From positions 1,743,501 through 1,807,500 of the forward strand of contig NZ_CP019947.1 in NCBI RefSeq assembly GCF_002025205.1: DNA of 64,000 nt. The letters run 5' to 3'. Within the stretch, counting starts at the first letter, position 1, and each line of letters starts with the position of its first letter. A program made the position numbers and the translations under genes. Shown piece after piece: positions 19,938 through 28,973 of this stretch. Below the pieces are notes generated by a model. It was not told the DNA's origin. It worked only from the letters and a program-made list of their open reading frames with translations, and searched no databases. Source of the DNA: Pseudomonas sp. CC6-YY-74. GTDB lineage: Bacteria > Pseudomonadota > Gammaproteobacteria > Pseudomonadales > Pseudomonadaceae.

Positions 19938-20876
19938 ATGCACAACCAACCCAGCCAACCCGGCGTGCGAGTCAATCTCGCCGAACTGATCGAGATGCGC
20001 CACCGCGTGCGCGAGGTGCAGCTATTTTCCACGCCGGCGAAGCGCAGCCCGCTGATCGGCCTGCACCACTCCAAGCTGCGCGGGCGCGGCGTGGATTTCG
20101 ACCAGGTACGGGTCTACCAGGCGGGCGATGACGTGCGCACCATCGATTGGCGGGTCACCGCGCGCACCCAGGAGCCGCACACCAAGCTGTTCCATGAGGA
20201 ACGCGAGCGGCCGACCTACATCCTCGTGGAGCAGAGCCAGCGGCTGTTTTTCGGCTCCGGGCTGATGTTCAAATCGGTGCTCGCCGCCCAGGCCGCCAGC
20301 CTGATCGGCTGGGCCGCCCTGGGTCATAACGACCGCATCGGCGGCCTGGTATTTGGCGAGGAGCAGCACGAAATCAAACCGCGGCGCAGCAAGCAAAGCC
20401 TGCTGCAGCTGCTCAATCGCCTGGCCCGCGCCAACCAGGCGCTGTCCAGCGACGCTCAAACCAGCCGCGACAGTTTCGGCCTGGCCCTGCGCCGCGCCCG
20501 CGAAGTCCTGCGCCCCGGCAGCCTGGCGGTGATCATCTGCGACGAACGCACCCTCGGCGACAGCAGCGAGCAACAATTGAACCTGCTGGCGCGCCACACC
20601 GACCTGCTGTTACTGCCGATCTCCGACCCGCTCGACCATGCCCTGCCGGCCGCCGGCCTGCTGCGGTTTGCCGAACGCGGCGCGCAACTGGAGCTCGACA
20701 CCCATGACGCCAGCCTGCGCCAGGCCTATCGCGCCCAAGGCGAGGCGCGCCAGGCACGCTGGCAACGCCTGGCGCAGAAGCTTGGCGTGCCCTTGCTGGC
20801 GCTGAGCACCCAGCGTGAGATGATTGAACAACTGCGCGACCACCTCAACGCGCAACGCCCCGGTAAACGGTTATGA
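19938..20876 (+). CDS. DUF58 domain-containing protein
   Basis: A 312-residue cytoplasmic protein with the DUF58 signature in its first 100 residues: SKLRGRGVDFDQVRVYQAGD then DVRTIDWRVTARTQEPHTK (66-84), and the VWA-like second half LAVIICDERTLGDSS. DUF58 proteins nearly always accompany MoxR ATPases and VWA proteins; their molecular role is not established. The ATG at 19938 lacks a strong ribosome-binding site because palindromic repeats lie directly upstream. The stop overlaps the next start as ATGA. Confidence 0.9.
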   Translation: MHNQPSQPGVRVNLAELIEMRHRVREVQLFSTPAKRSPLIGLHHSKLRGRGVDFDQVRVYQAGDDVRTIDWRVTARTQEPHTKLFHEERERPTYILVEQSQRLFFGSGLMFKSVLAAQAASLIGWAALGHNDRIGGLVFGEEQHEIKPRRSKQSLLQLLNRLARANQALSSDAQTSRDSFGLALRRAREVLRPGSLAVIICDERTLGDSSEQQLNLLARHTDLLLLPISDPLDHALPAAGLLRFAERGAQLELDTHDASLRQAYRAQGEARQARWQRLAQKLGVPLLALSTQREMIEQLRDHLNAQRPGKRL

Positions 20877-21367
20877 ACCCGCTGGATCAACTCGAGCCCC
20901 TGATTGCCCCGGCGCCGATCGACTGGTGGCCGCCCGCACCCGGCTGGTGGCTGCTGGCCTTGCTCGTGCCACTGCTGCTCTGGGGCCTGACGCGCTTGCT
21001 GCAACGTCTACGCCGCACGCACACAGCCAACGTCAGCGACAACGCCCTCGACCCGCTGCGGGTAGCCGCCCTGGTGGAACTCGAACAACTGGGCAAACCT
21101 TACGACGGTGCTCCCGCCGGCCCCTGGTTGCAACAGCTCAACGGCCTGCTCAAGCGCCTGTGCCGCCAGCATTACCCGCAAAGCCACAGCCACACCCTGA
21201 GCAGTCGAGGCTGGCTGGCGTTTCTCGACAGCCGTTGCCCGGCGGCCGGCCTGACCCGCTGGATGATTCTGGTCGAAGGCGCCTATCGACCGCACTGCAC
21301 GCTCGACGACAAGGCCATCGACGGGCTCAACCAGGCAGTCGCCATCTGGATTCGCAAGCATGTTTGA
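20873..21367 (+). CDS. DUF4381 domain membrane protein
   Basis: A 164-residue protein with a proline- and tryptophan-rich start (IDWWPPAPGWW), one transmembrane helix at about residues 25-43 and a cytoplasmic tail with RLCRQHYP and SSRGWLAFLD. This is the layout of the DUF4381 protein found between DUF58 and BatA-type genes in MoxR operons. Function unknown; probably part of the membrane assembly formed by the VWA proteins. It overlaps both neighbours by a few bases, indicating coupled translation. Confidence 0.85.
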   Translation: MNPLDQLEPLIAPAPIDWWPPAPGWWLLALLVPLLLWGLTRLLQRLRRTHTANVSDNALDPLRVAALVELEQLGKPYDGAPAGPWLQQLNGLLKRLCRQHYPQSHSHTLSSRGWLAFLDSRCPAAGLTRWMILVEGAYRPHCTLDDKAIDGLNQAVAIWIRKHV

Positions 21368-22391
21368 ATTCGCCTGGCCGTGGCTCATCCTGCTCGCGCC
21401 GCTGCCCTGGCTGCTGCGCCTGCTGCTGCCGGCGGCGGACAGCGGCGAGGCGGCCCTGAAAGTCAGCTTCCTCGGCGAGCTGGAAGGTTTGGCCGGACGC
21501 CGCGCGCGGGCCAACCTGCCGGCCTGGCGCCAGCAGGCGCCCTTCGCCCTGCTCTGGCTGCTGCTACTTACCGCCGCCGCCCGCCCTGAATGGGTCGGCG
21601 AACCGCTGCCAATGCCCGCCAGCGGCCGCGACCTGCTGCTCGCGGTGGATGTGTCCGGCTCCATGGCCTATGCCGACATGCGCTGGGAAGACGAGGAAGT
21701 CGACCGCCTGACCCTGGTCAAACACCTGCTGGGCGACTTCATCGAAGGCCGTCAGGGCGACCGCGTCGGCCTGATCCTGTTCGGCAGCCAGGCCTATCTG
21801 CAGGCGCCCCTGACCTTCGACCGGCGCACCGTGCGTACCTGGCTCGACGAAGCGGTGATCGGCATTGCCGGCAAGAACACCGCCATCGGCGATGCCATCG
21901 GCCTGTCGGTCAAGCGCCTGCGCCAACGCCCGGCGGATAGTCGCGTGCTGGTGCTGGTGACCGATGGCGCCAATACTGGTGGTGAGATCGAACCGATGAT
22001 CGCGGCACGTCTGGCCGCCGAGGAAGGAATCAAGATCTACCCGATCGGCATTGGCGCAGACCTGCAACAAGGCGGGATCGCTGGCCTGTTCGGTCTCAAT
22101 CCGGGGCTGGATCTGGACGAACCGAGCCTGCGCGCGATAGCCGATGTGACCGGCGGCGAATACTTCCGCGCCCGCGACAGCAGCGAACTGCGTGCCATCG
22201 AGCAGCAGCTCGACCGCCTCGAACCGGTAGCGCAGCAGCCGACCCTGGCCCGCCCGGCCCAGGCGCTGTATGCCTGGCCACTGAGCGCCGCGCTGCTGCT
22301 GAGCATGCTCCTGGTGGGCCGCGAACTCTGGCCGCAACCGCAACAACGGCTACGCCGATTGGCACAACGTCCCTGGCGGAGACAGCCATGA
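21360..22391 (+). CDS. BatA-like VWA-domain membrane protein
   Basis: A 343-residue protein with two N-terminal membrane helices (about 4-24 and 60-74), a von Willebrand factor A domain (about 90-280) and a C-terminal helix (about 300-320). The metal-ion-dependent adhesion site is intact: DVSGS at 97-101, followed by TFDRRTV and VTDGANTGG. This matches BatA of the Bacteroides aerotolerance operon and is a probable MoxR client. It overlaps its upstream neighbour by eight bases and its downstream neighbour by four. Confidence 0.9.
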   Translation: MFEFAWPWLILLAPLPWLLRLLLPAADSGEAALKVSFLGELEGLAGRRARANLPAWRQQAPFALLWLLLLTAAARPEWVGEPLPMPASGRDLLLAVDVSGSMAYADMRWEDEEVDRLTLVKHLLGDFIEGRQGDRVGLILFGSQAYLQAPLTFDRRTVRTWLDEAVIGIAGKNTAIGDAIGLSVKRLRQRPADSRVLVLVTDGANTGGEIEPMIAARLAAEEGIKIYPIGIGADLQQGGIAGLFGLNPGLDLDEPSLRAIADVTGGEYFRARDSSELRAIEQQLDRLEPVAQQPTLARPAQALYAWPLSAALLLSMLLVGRELWPQPQQRLRRLAQRPWRRQP

Positions 22392-24154
22392 TCGAAGATT
22401 GGCTACTGGGTTTATGGCCCCACTGGCTGCGCCCTTACTGGCTGCTGCTGGTGCCGCTGCTGGCGGTGCTGCTCTGGCAACTCTGGCACCGGGAGAAACG
22501 CGCCGGGCGCTGGCAACTGCTGCTGCCGCCGGCGTTTCACGCGGCGCTGCTCAGCGGCGGCCGAGGTCGCACCAGCCGCCTGCCCTCGATCGCCCTCGGG
22601 TTGGCCTGGCTGCTGGCCCTGCTGGCGCTGTTTGGGCCCAGCTGGCAACGCCTGGAGCAGAGCAATCTGAAACCCGCCGACCCGCTGGTGATCATGCTCG
22701 AACTGACCCCGCAGATGCTCGCCAGCGACACGTCGCCCAACCGCCTGGAGCAGGCCAAACGCAAGCTGCTCGACCTGCTCCAGGCGCGCCGCGATGCGCA
22801 GACCGCAATCGTCGTCTTCGCCGGCAGCGCACACACCCTGGTGCCGCTATCCGACGACCTGGCCACCAGTCGCAACCTGCTCGAATCGCTCAAACCCTCG
22901 ATCATGCCCGAGCCCGGCCGGCGCGCGGACCTGGCGCTGAACAAGGCGCTGCAACTGCTTGAACAGAGCGGCCAGGGCCAGGGCCGCATCCTCCTGATCG
23001 GCAGCGGCCTGGATCAGCAGGAACGCCTCGGCATCCGCCAGGCGCTCGGCAGCAACGGTGCACGCCTGCATATGCTTGGGATCGGCAGCACCGAGGGTGC
23101 GCCCATCGTTCAGGAAAACGGCTCGTTTCTCAAAGACGCCCAGGGCGCAATCCTCATCCCGCGCCTCGACAGCGCTGGCCTCGCCCGCTTCGCCCGGCAG
23201 ATCGGCGGGCGTTATCAGCAGGTCAGCCTGGATGACCGCGACCTGCGCAACCTCGGTCTGCTCGCGGCGCCCCAGCAACTGCACAGCGACGGCGAACAGA
23301 CGCGCCTGCAGGCCTGGGCCGATCAAGGCCACTGGCTGCTCCTGCCGCTGTTGCTGCTGGCCGCCTGCGCCGGCCGCCGCGGCTGGTTGTTCTGCCTGCC
23401 GCTACTGCTGCTCGGTGCACCGCAGACCAGCTACGCCTTCAGCTTTGACGACCTCTGGTGGCGCGCCGATCAGCAAGGCCAGCGCCTGCTCGAGGCGCAA
23501 CGCCCGGGCGAAGCTGCCGAACGCTTCCAGGATCCGCAGTGGCAGGGCCTGGCGCTCTACCAGGCGGGCGATTACCCGGCCGCGGCCGAACGTTTCGCTC
23601 GCGGCGACAACGCCATCGCCCACTACAACCGTGGCAACGCCCTGGCCCGCAGCAATGAACTGGAAGCCGCCCTGGATGCCTACAGCCAAGCCCTGGAATT
23701 GCAGCCGGACCTGCTCCCGGCGCAGAACAACAAAACCCTGATCGAACAACTGTTGCAGCAAAACCAACAAGAGCAAAACCAGCAGCAAAATTCGCCAGAA
23801 CAAGCGGACAGCATGCCCACCCCGCCGCAACCGCAACCGCAACCGCAACCGCAGGCCGGGCCCGCGCAGCCTGATGCCGACAAGCCGCCGCCTGCCTCCG
23901 GCCAATCCAGCCCGGGCGACGAGGAGCAAGCGCCCAGCCAGCCCACGCCCGGCGACAGTGACAAGCCAACACCCAGCGAACCGGACGATGACCTGCAGAG
24001 CGAAGAACAAATCGCCAGCTCCGCGCCGCCCCTCGATAGCGAGCGGCGCCAGGCCCTGGAACAATGGCTGCGGCAAATCCCCGATGAACCCGGTGAATTG
24101 CTGCGGCGTAAATTCTGGTACGAACAGCAACAGCGTCAGGAACAAACTCGATGA
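22388..24154 (+). CDS. BatB/BatC-like fusion: VWA domain plus TPR protein
   Basis: A 588-residue membrane protein. Two N-terminal helices (about 14-32 and 70-83) lead into a VWA-like domain (90-300), then a helix or two (about 315-345) and a TPR region (about 380-455, with AHYNRGNALARSNELEAALD) followed by a glutamine-, proline- and acid-rich tail. The MIDAS position reads MLELTPQML where active VWA domains have DxSxS, so metal binding is probably lost. BatB (VWA) and BatC (TPR) are separate genes in some bacteria and joined here. Five CCGCAA-type units code for a PQPQPQ run in the tail. Confidence 0.87.
   Translation: MIEDWLLGLWPHWLRPYWLLLVPLLAVLLWQLWHREKRAGRWQLLLPPAFHAALLSGGRGRTSRLPSIALGLAWLLALLALFGPSWQRLEQSNLKPADPLVIMLELTPQMLASDTSPNRLEQAKRKLLDLLQARRDAQTAIVVFAGSAHTLVPLSDDLATSRNLLESLKPSIMPEPGRRADLALNKALQLLEQSGQGQGRILLIGSGLDQQERLGIRQALGSNGARLHMLGIGSTEGAPIVQENGSFLKDAQGAILIPRLDSAGLARFARQIGGRYQQVSLDDRDLRNLGLLAAPQQLHSDGEQTRLQAWADQGHWLLLPLLLLAACAGRRGWLFCLPLLLLGAPQTSYAFSFDDLWWRADQQGQRLLEAQRPGEAAERFQDPQWQGLALYQAGDYPAAAERFARGDNAIAHYNRGNALARSNELEAALDAYSQALELQPDLLPAQNNKTLIEQLLQQNQQEQNQQQNSPEQADSMPTPPQPQPQPQPQAGPAQPDADKPPPASGQSSPGDEEQAPSQPTPGDSDKPTPSEPDDDLQSEEQIASSAPPLDSERRQALEQWLRQIPDEPGELLRRKFWYEQQQRQEQTR
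23825..23854 (+). repeat. Hexanucleotide tandem repeat within the VWA/TPR gene
   Basis: Four exact CCGCAA units and a fifth CCGCAG lie in frame and encode a proline-glutamine run in the disordered tail. Slippage here would change the length of the linker without breaking the frame. Confidence 0.8.
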
Positions 24155-25794
24155 CCCGCCTGCTCTGCACCCTTCTCCTCAGCCTGCTGGCACTCCAGGT
24201 CAGCGCGCAAAGCTTCACCGCGAGCATCGACCGCTCCCGCCTGGGTGCCAGCGAAACCTTCGAACTGACCCTCGAATCCGACGACGCCACCCAATTCGGC
24301 AAACCCGACCTCAGCCCGCTCGACACCTTGTTCGAGGTACACGGCAGCCGCCAGGTCAATCGCCTGACCACGCTCAACGGCGAGTCCCGCGCCATCACCC
24401 GCTGGATCGTTACCCTGCAACCGAAACACAGCGGCTACGTGGTCGTGCCGCCGCTGAGCCTGGGCGAGCTACGGACCCTGTCGATCACCCTGCACGTGCA
24501 GGAAGCCGCTAACGACAGCGCGACCAGCAAACTGGCACCAGTATTCATCGACGCCAGCCTGGACCAGGAAAGCGTCTACGTTCAGGAGCAGAGCGTGCTG
24601 ACCCTGCGCATCTACCACTCCGTCTCGCTGTATGACGACAGCAGCCTGAGTCCACTGGAAATGCCCGAGGCACGCATCGAACAACTGGGCGAGCCGCGCA
24701 CCTACGAAAAAGACATCAACGGCATCCTCCATGGCGTGATCGAACTGCGCTACGCGATCTTCCCCCAGCGCAGCGGTGAACTGACCATTCCCGCCCAGGC
24801 GTTCAGCGCCACCCTGGTCGATCGCGCCAACGACAACGACTTCCAGCCATTCGGCCCGCGTCCCGGCAAGGTCGCACGGGTCAAGTCACCGGAGATCCCC
24901 CTGACGGTCAAAGCCAAGCCCGCAGGCTACCCAAGCAATGCCCCCTGGCTACCGGCCCGTGCGCTGAGCCTGGCGGAAACCTGGAGCCCGCAACCGGACA
25001 GCGGCAAAGTCGGCGAATCGCTGACCCGCAGCCTGCTGCTCAAGGTCGATGGACTGTCCAGTGCACAACTCTCACCCTTGCCCGCCACCGCAGTCAAAGG
25101 CCTGCGCCGCTACCCGGACCAGCCGCAACTGGCCAACCAAATCAGCGATAGCGGCGTGATCGGCAGCCGCGAGGAACGCGAAGCCCTGGTGCCCAATCGC
25201 AGCGGACAATTCGAACTGCCAGCGGTAGAAATCGTCTGGTGGAATACCCACGAAGATCGCCTGGAACGCACCAGCCTGCCGGCGCGCAGCCTCGAGGTTG
25301 CGCCCGCCCCCGGCCTGGAAACAGAGCCGCTGGCCGACGAAACACCGTCCCAGGCCTGGGTCCAGGGCCCGCCACTGTGGCCCTGGCAACTGAGCAGCGC
25401 CGTATTGACCGTCACGACCCTGCTTGGCTTCGGTCTCTGGTGGCATGCCCGCCGCCAGCCAGCCATCGCCCGCGCCAACCAAACCGGCCCCAGCCCACGC
25501 ACCCTGCTCGACGACCTCAAACGCGCCTGCCTGGCCAACGACTCGCAAGCCACCCGCCACGCCCTCGACGCCTGGGCTCGCCAACAACCGGAAACCCTGG
25601 CAGAAATGGCCGCCCGTTTCGTGCCTCTGTCCGACGCACTGGACGGCCTGAACGGCGCGCTCTACAGCGAAACCGGCCAGCACTGGCAAGGCGAAGACCT
25701 CTGGCGCGCCATCCGCACCCTGCCCAACAACGAAGCCGGCAGCAACCTCACCACTCAGGAAAGCAGTGCACTGCCACCGCTGTACCCGCGCTGA
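24151..25794 (+). CDS. BatD family protein
   Basis: A 547-residue protein with a signal peptide (MTRLLCTLLLSLLALQVSA), a large periplasmic beta-rich region typical of BatD (contains FEVHGSRQVNRLTTLNGESR and LRYAIFPQRSGELTIPA), a transmembrane helix near 410-430 and a short cytoplasmic tail. BatD is the last usual member of MoxR/Bat operons, linked to envelope stress tolerance; its reaction is unknown. It overlaps the VWA/TPR gene by four bases. It ends the operon and faces wbpM. Confidence 0.88.
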   Translation: MTRLLCTLLLSLLALQVSAQSFTASIDRSRLGASETFELTLESDDATQFGKPDLSPLDTLFEVHGSRQVNRLTTLNGESRAITRWIVTLQPKHSGYVVVPPLSLGELRTLSITLHVQEAANDSATSKLAPVFIDASLDQESVYVQEQSVLTLRIYHSVSLYDDSSLSPLEMPEARIEQLGEPRTYEKDINGILHGVIELRYAIFPQRSGELTIPAQAFSATLVDRANDNDFQPFGPRPGKVARVKSPEIPLTVKAKPAGYPSNAPWLPARALSLAETWSPQPDSGKVGESLTRSLLLKVDGLSSAQLSPLPATAVKGLRRYPDQPQLANQISDSGVIGSREEREALVPNRSGQFELPAVEIVWWNTHEDRLERTSLPARSLEVAPAPGLETEPLADETPSQAWVQGPPLWPWQLSSAVLTVTTLLGFGLWWHARRQPAIARANQTGPSPRTLLDDLKRACLANDSQATRHALDAWARQQPETLAEMAARFVPLSDALDGLNGALYSETGQHWQGEDLWRAIRTLPNNEAGSNLTTQESSALPPLYPR

Positions 25795-26121
25795 GCAGTG
25801 CCGCCTGCGCACTAATGAACCCAGGCCTTTCCCTTATTGTTTGCTGTCGCGTATAGATAAACACGCCCAACTGTTAGCAATCCCCAATCCATATCAGGGT
25901 GTCATTCGCCGCAGGCAATGCACCATGGATAATCGGCTCGGCACAACAGCTGGCGGGCTGTCGCTTCACTCCGAGGCCGCCCTACGAAGTAGGGCGGCGG
26001 ATGTTGCTGGTGGGGCAAGGGCCATACGTCTCGCGTCTACTCCGCGGCTGATTCAACTACCGAAGGCAATTACGCCGAGATCAGCCTTCCTGCAAAAGCA
26101 GCAGTACCGACAAACTTCTCC
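25795..26121. other. Gap between convergent batD and wbpM, with a hairpin
   Basis: No gene is seen. A perfect nine-base hairpin CCGCCCTAC-GAA-GTAGGGCGG lies at 25977-25997; it has no T-run on either side. It may serve both convergent transcripts or be a dispersed palindrome. Confidence 0.45.
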
Positions 26122-28128
26122 CTAAGGCTCAACCCGCCGTTGCAGGTGTATCCAATCGACGATCTCACCTTCAGGTGCATAACCGCTTACGGTTTCACGC
26201 AGCAGTTGGCGCACGCGGTCGTAGTCGTCGCGCTCAACCGCATTGAGCAGATCGGCCAAAACTTTCTTGAAGACCTCCCAAGACAGGCATTCTTCGTTAG
26301 CACGCATGATCATCGGGTGATCGGTCGGGCTGACGTTATCGCCGATGAGCAATTCCTCGTACAGCTTCTCGCCAGGACGCAAGCCGGTGAAGTCGATGGA
26401 AATATCACCGTGCGGGTTTTTTTCCGAACGCACACTGAGACCACTGAAATGGATCAACTTCTCCGCCAACTCGACGATCCTCACCGGCTGGCCCATATCC
26501 AACACGAACACATCTCCGCCCTGCCCCATGGCACCGGCCTGAATCACCAACTGCGCGGCCTCGGGAATGGTCATGAAATAACGGGTGATATTCGGATGGG
26601 TCACCGTTACCGGTCCGCCCTTACGAATCTGCTCGTAAAAGCGCGGAATCACCGAGCCGGAAGACCCCAGTACATTGCCAAAACGCACCATAGTGAAACG
26701 GGTCTTGTTGACCCGGTGCACATCATCGCCATCTCTAAATAGTACCGGAGCGGGTTCCCCGCTCAACGCTTGCAAGACCATCTCGGCCAGGCGCTTGGTG
26801 CTGCCCATCACATTAGTAGGGCGAACGGCCTTATCGGTGGAAATCAACACGAAGTGCTCAACCCCGGCCTTCAACGCTGCCTGGGCCGTAAAGGTGGAGC
26901 CCAATACGTTGTTCAGCACGCCCTCGGCGATATTATGCTCGACCATAGGCACATGCTTATACGCAGCGGCGTGATACACCGTATTCACAGTCCAGGTGCG
27001 CATCACATCGAACAGACGCTCGGCATTACGAATCGAGCCAAGGATCGGCACCAGGCGCACAGGCAGTGACTCGCGACGAATACGCTGCTCCAGCTCGCTG
27101 TGAATGCTGTAAAGATTGAATTCGCTGTGCTCGAACAACAACAAGGTCGTCGGCCCGGTGGCTATGATCTGTCGGCACAACTCCGAGCCGATAGAACCTC
27201 CCGCTCCAGTGACCATCACCACCTGACCGCGAATACAGCGCTCGAACAAAGCCTGCTGCGGCGGCACCGCATCACGCCCTAGCAAGTCGGCGATGTCCAC
27301 TTCCTGTACATCATCGACCTTGACCCGACCGCTGGCCAAATCCATAAACCCGGGGATACTGCGCACATGCAGCGGGTACTGCTCGAGCAGTTCCAGAATC
27401 TCGCGACGCCGAATCCGACTGGCGGAAGGGATCGCCAGCAGTATCTCATCGGCGCCCGTTTCATCGAGCAACTGCTGGATATGCCGGGAGGTGTAGACCC
27501 GCAGCCCGGCGATTACCCGATTGGAGATATTGGCGTCATCGTCGATAAACGCCACAGGGCGCATCCCCCGACCCAGCCTCAACGCTGCAACCAGCTGATT
27601 GCCAGCCGCGCCAGCGCCATATATCGCCACCTTCGGCAAACCGGCGTCACGGCCCTTGAGTCGGGTCGGCTGGTCTGGTGAGTACCAATCGCCCATAAAG
27701 TACTGGCGCATAACAAGTCGCAGCCCACCAATCAGCAGCAGGCTCAACCACCAGTAGTTGATGACCATCGATCGAGGAATCAGCTTGGGCGCTCCCTGAT
27801 ACCAGTACACCGCCAGTGCCAGAATCAAAGCAGAGAGCGTGACCGCCTTGACAATGGCCAACAACGCATCGTTACCGAAATAACGCATCACCGCCCGGTA
27901 CATACCAAAGCGCACAAATAGGGGAATAGCTATCAGCGGAACGGCGGCAAACAGCCAAGCATGCCCACCCAATGGCTCAACAAAAAGAGGATTTCCAAGC
28001 CGCACATAAAAAGCCAGCCACAGCGCTGCCCAGACCAACACTACATCCACGCTGACCTGAATCAGTCGTTTATAACGTCGTGGCAGCTTGACCAGACGGC
28101 TGCGCAGCTTTTCGGCAAGTCTTAACAC
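26122..28128 (-). CDS. wbpM: WbpM-type UDP-sugar 4,6-dehydratase
   Basis: A 668-residue inner-membrane enzyme with four N-terminal transmembrane helices and two nucleotide-binding regions. It is the FlaA1/CapD-class C6 dehydratase that turns UDP-GlcNAc into the 4-keto-6-deoxy precursor of QuiNAc/FucNAc-type sugars. The catalytic half starts with VMVTGAGGSIGSELCRQI (about 308). The catalytic site reads TNVMGSTKRL (about 440), that is, Met in place of the usual YxxxK tyrosine, as is known for WbpM. Identity to P. aeruginosa WbpM is obvious by eye through most of the length. The GTG start at 28128 follows GAGGTG. In P. aeruginosa wbpM closes the O-antigen cluster, and it is the last gene here too. 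Confidence 0.95.
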   Translation of the reverse strand: MLRLAEKLRSRLVKLPRRYKRLIQVSVDVVLVWAALWLAFYVRLGNPLFVEPLGGHAWLFAAVPLIAIPLFVRFGMYRAVMRYFGNDALLAIVKAVTLSALILALAVYWYQGAPKLIPRSMVINYWWLSLLLIGGLRLVMRQYFMGDWYSPDQPTRLKGRDAGLPKVAIYGAGAAGNQLVAALRLGRGMRPVAFIDDDANISNRVIAGLRVYTSRHIQQLLDETGADEILLAIPSASRIRRREILELLEQYPLHVRSIPGFMDLASGRVKVDDVQEVDIADLLGRDAVPPQQALFERCIRGQVVMVTGAGGSIGSELCRQIIATGPTTLLLFEHSEFNLYSIHSELEQRIRRESLPVRLVPILGSIRNAERLFDVMRTWTVNTVYHAAAYKHVPMVEHNIAEGVLNNVLGSTFTAQAALKAGVEHFVLISTDKAVRPTNVMGSTKRLAEMVLQALSGEPAPVLFRDGDDVHRVNKTRFTMVRFGNVLGSSGSVIPRFYEQIRKGGPVTVTHPNITRYFMTIPEAAQLVIQAGAMGQGGDVFVLDMGQPVRIVELAEKLIHFSGLSVRSEKNPHGDISIDFTGLRPGEKLYEELLIGDNVSPTDHPMIMRANEECLSWEVFKKVLADLLNAVERDDYDRVRQLLRETVSGYAPEGEIVDWIHLQRRVEP

Positions 28129-28286
28129 AACAACACCTCAATCCTTGGAGCATGACACCAGCGAGGCAACACCCTCCGCCGGGTAAAAACATGACTATAT
28201 GATGGAAAAACCCAACAGCGAATACACGCCACCTACAAATGCAAATCGCATAGCCGTCCCCTTGCAGGAGCTGCTTCAGCGGCGAT

Positions 28287-28303
28287 GGCGGACAACGTCC
28301 GCC
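28287..28303. repeat. Perfect hairpin upstream of wbpM
   Basis: GGCGGAC-AAC-GTCCGCC forms a perfect seven-base stem in the 248-base gap between the acetyltransferase and wbpM genes, next to GCAGGAGCTGCTTCAGC, which resembles Pseudomonas REP sequence. It could reduce read-through into wbpM, which in P. aeruginosa also has its own promoter (from memory). Nothing else was found in this gap. Confidence 0.5.
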
Positions 28304-28376
28304 CAAACCATAAGCAGCACCAGGTACCTGCAGCCATCCACACAACTACCTGATCCGCCACCAGCTAACCCACTAG

Positions 28377-28973
28377 CTATACACCAACCAACACATCAGC
28401 CCGCAATACCGTTCCTGGCGCACATACCACCCCGTCTGCAACCACAACCCGGTAACCCGCGCTACACCTTGGCTGCAGCCAGGCCCGAGCGCCAATCTTC
28501 ACGCCACCGGCCAGCTGGACACCGACGCCAAGATGGGCAAAATCCCCAAGGCTGGCATCATGATCGACCGTCGCATGGGCATTAACGATAGCGGCCTTGC
28601 CAATCGTCGCGTCGACCCCGACCATCGCCAGCGCCATGATCGCCGTGCCCACACCAATGATTGCGGCAGGACTCACACAAGCCCGAGGATGTACCACCGT
28701 TACCAGAGGCAGCCCGGCGGCATGAATGGCCTTGACCCACTGTTCGCGCGCCGCATTATTGCCAACTGCAGCAATCGCACCCGCCACCTGGATCTCCAGC
28801 GCAGCCAACCCTGCCAGATCAGTTACAACCGGCCAGCCAAAACTCGCTCGCAGCTCAGGCCAACGGTCATCGACAAAAGCGATCCGCTGCCATTCGCCAC
28901 TCAGCAGCGCGGCTTCTGCAACCGCCTTACCGTGTCCGCCGGCCCCGATGATGACTAACGTCCGCTCGCTCAT
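28377..28973 (-). CDS. NeuD/PglD-type sugar O- or N-acyltransferase
   Basis: A 198-residue trimeric left-handed beta-helix enzyme. The N-terminal Rossmann-like part begins VIIGAGGHGKAVAEAA, the signature of the NeuD/PglD group. Hexapeptide turns follow from about residue 95, and the catalytic histidine is in HATVDHDASLGDF. PglD-like enzymes acetylate the 4-amino group of UDP-bacillosamine precursors; NeuD acts on sialic acid. Here the substrate is probably an amino sugar of the O unit or its precursor. No aminotransferase gene is nearby, so an O-acetylation role is also possible. It overlaps wbpL by four bases (ATGA). Confidence 0.82.
   Translation of the reverse strand: MSERTLVIIGAGGHGKAVAEAALLSGEWQRIAFVDDRWPELRASFGWPVVTDLAGLAALEIQVAGAIAAVGNNAAREQWVKAIHAAGLPLVTVVHPRACVSPAAIIGVGTAIMALAMVGVDATIGKAAIVNAHATVDHDASLGDFAHLGVGVQLAGGVKIGARAWLQPRCSAGYRVVVADGVVCAPGTVLRADVLVGV

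Noticed and set aside
26800..26830. Missing catalytic tyrosine in wbpM
   Set aside because: The Met in MxxxK is a known property of WbpM/FlaA1-type dehydratases and does not indicate inactivation.
28070..28345. 91-codon minus-strand frame overlapping the wbpM start
   Set aside because: Cysteine- and glycine-rich product without family features; overlaps wbpM in another frame and crosses a REP-like hairpin.
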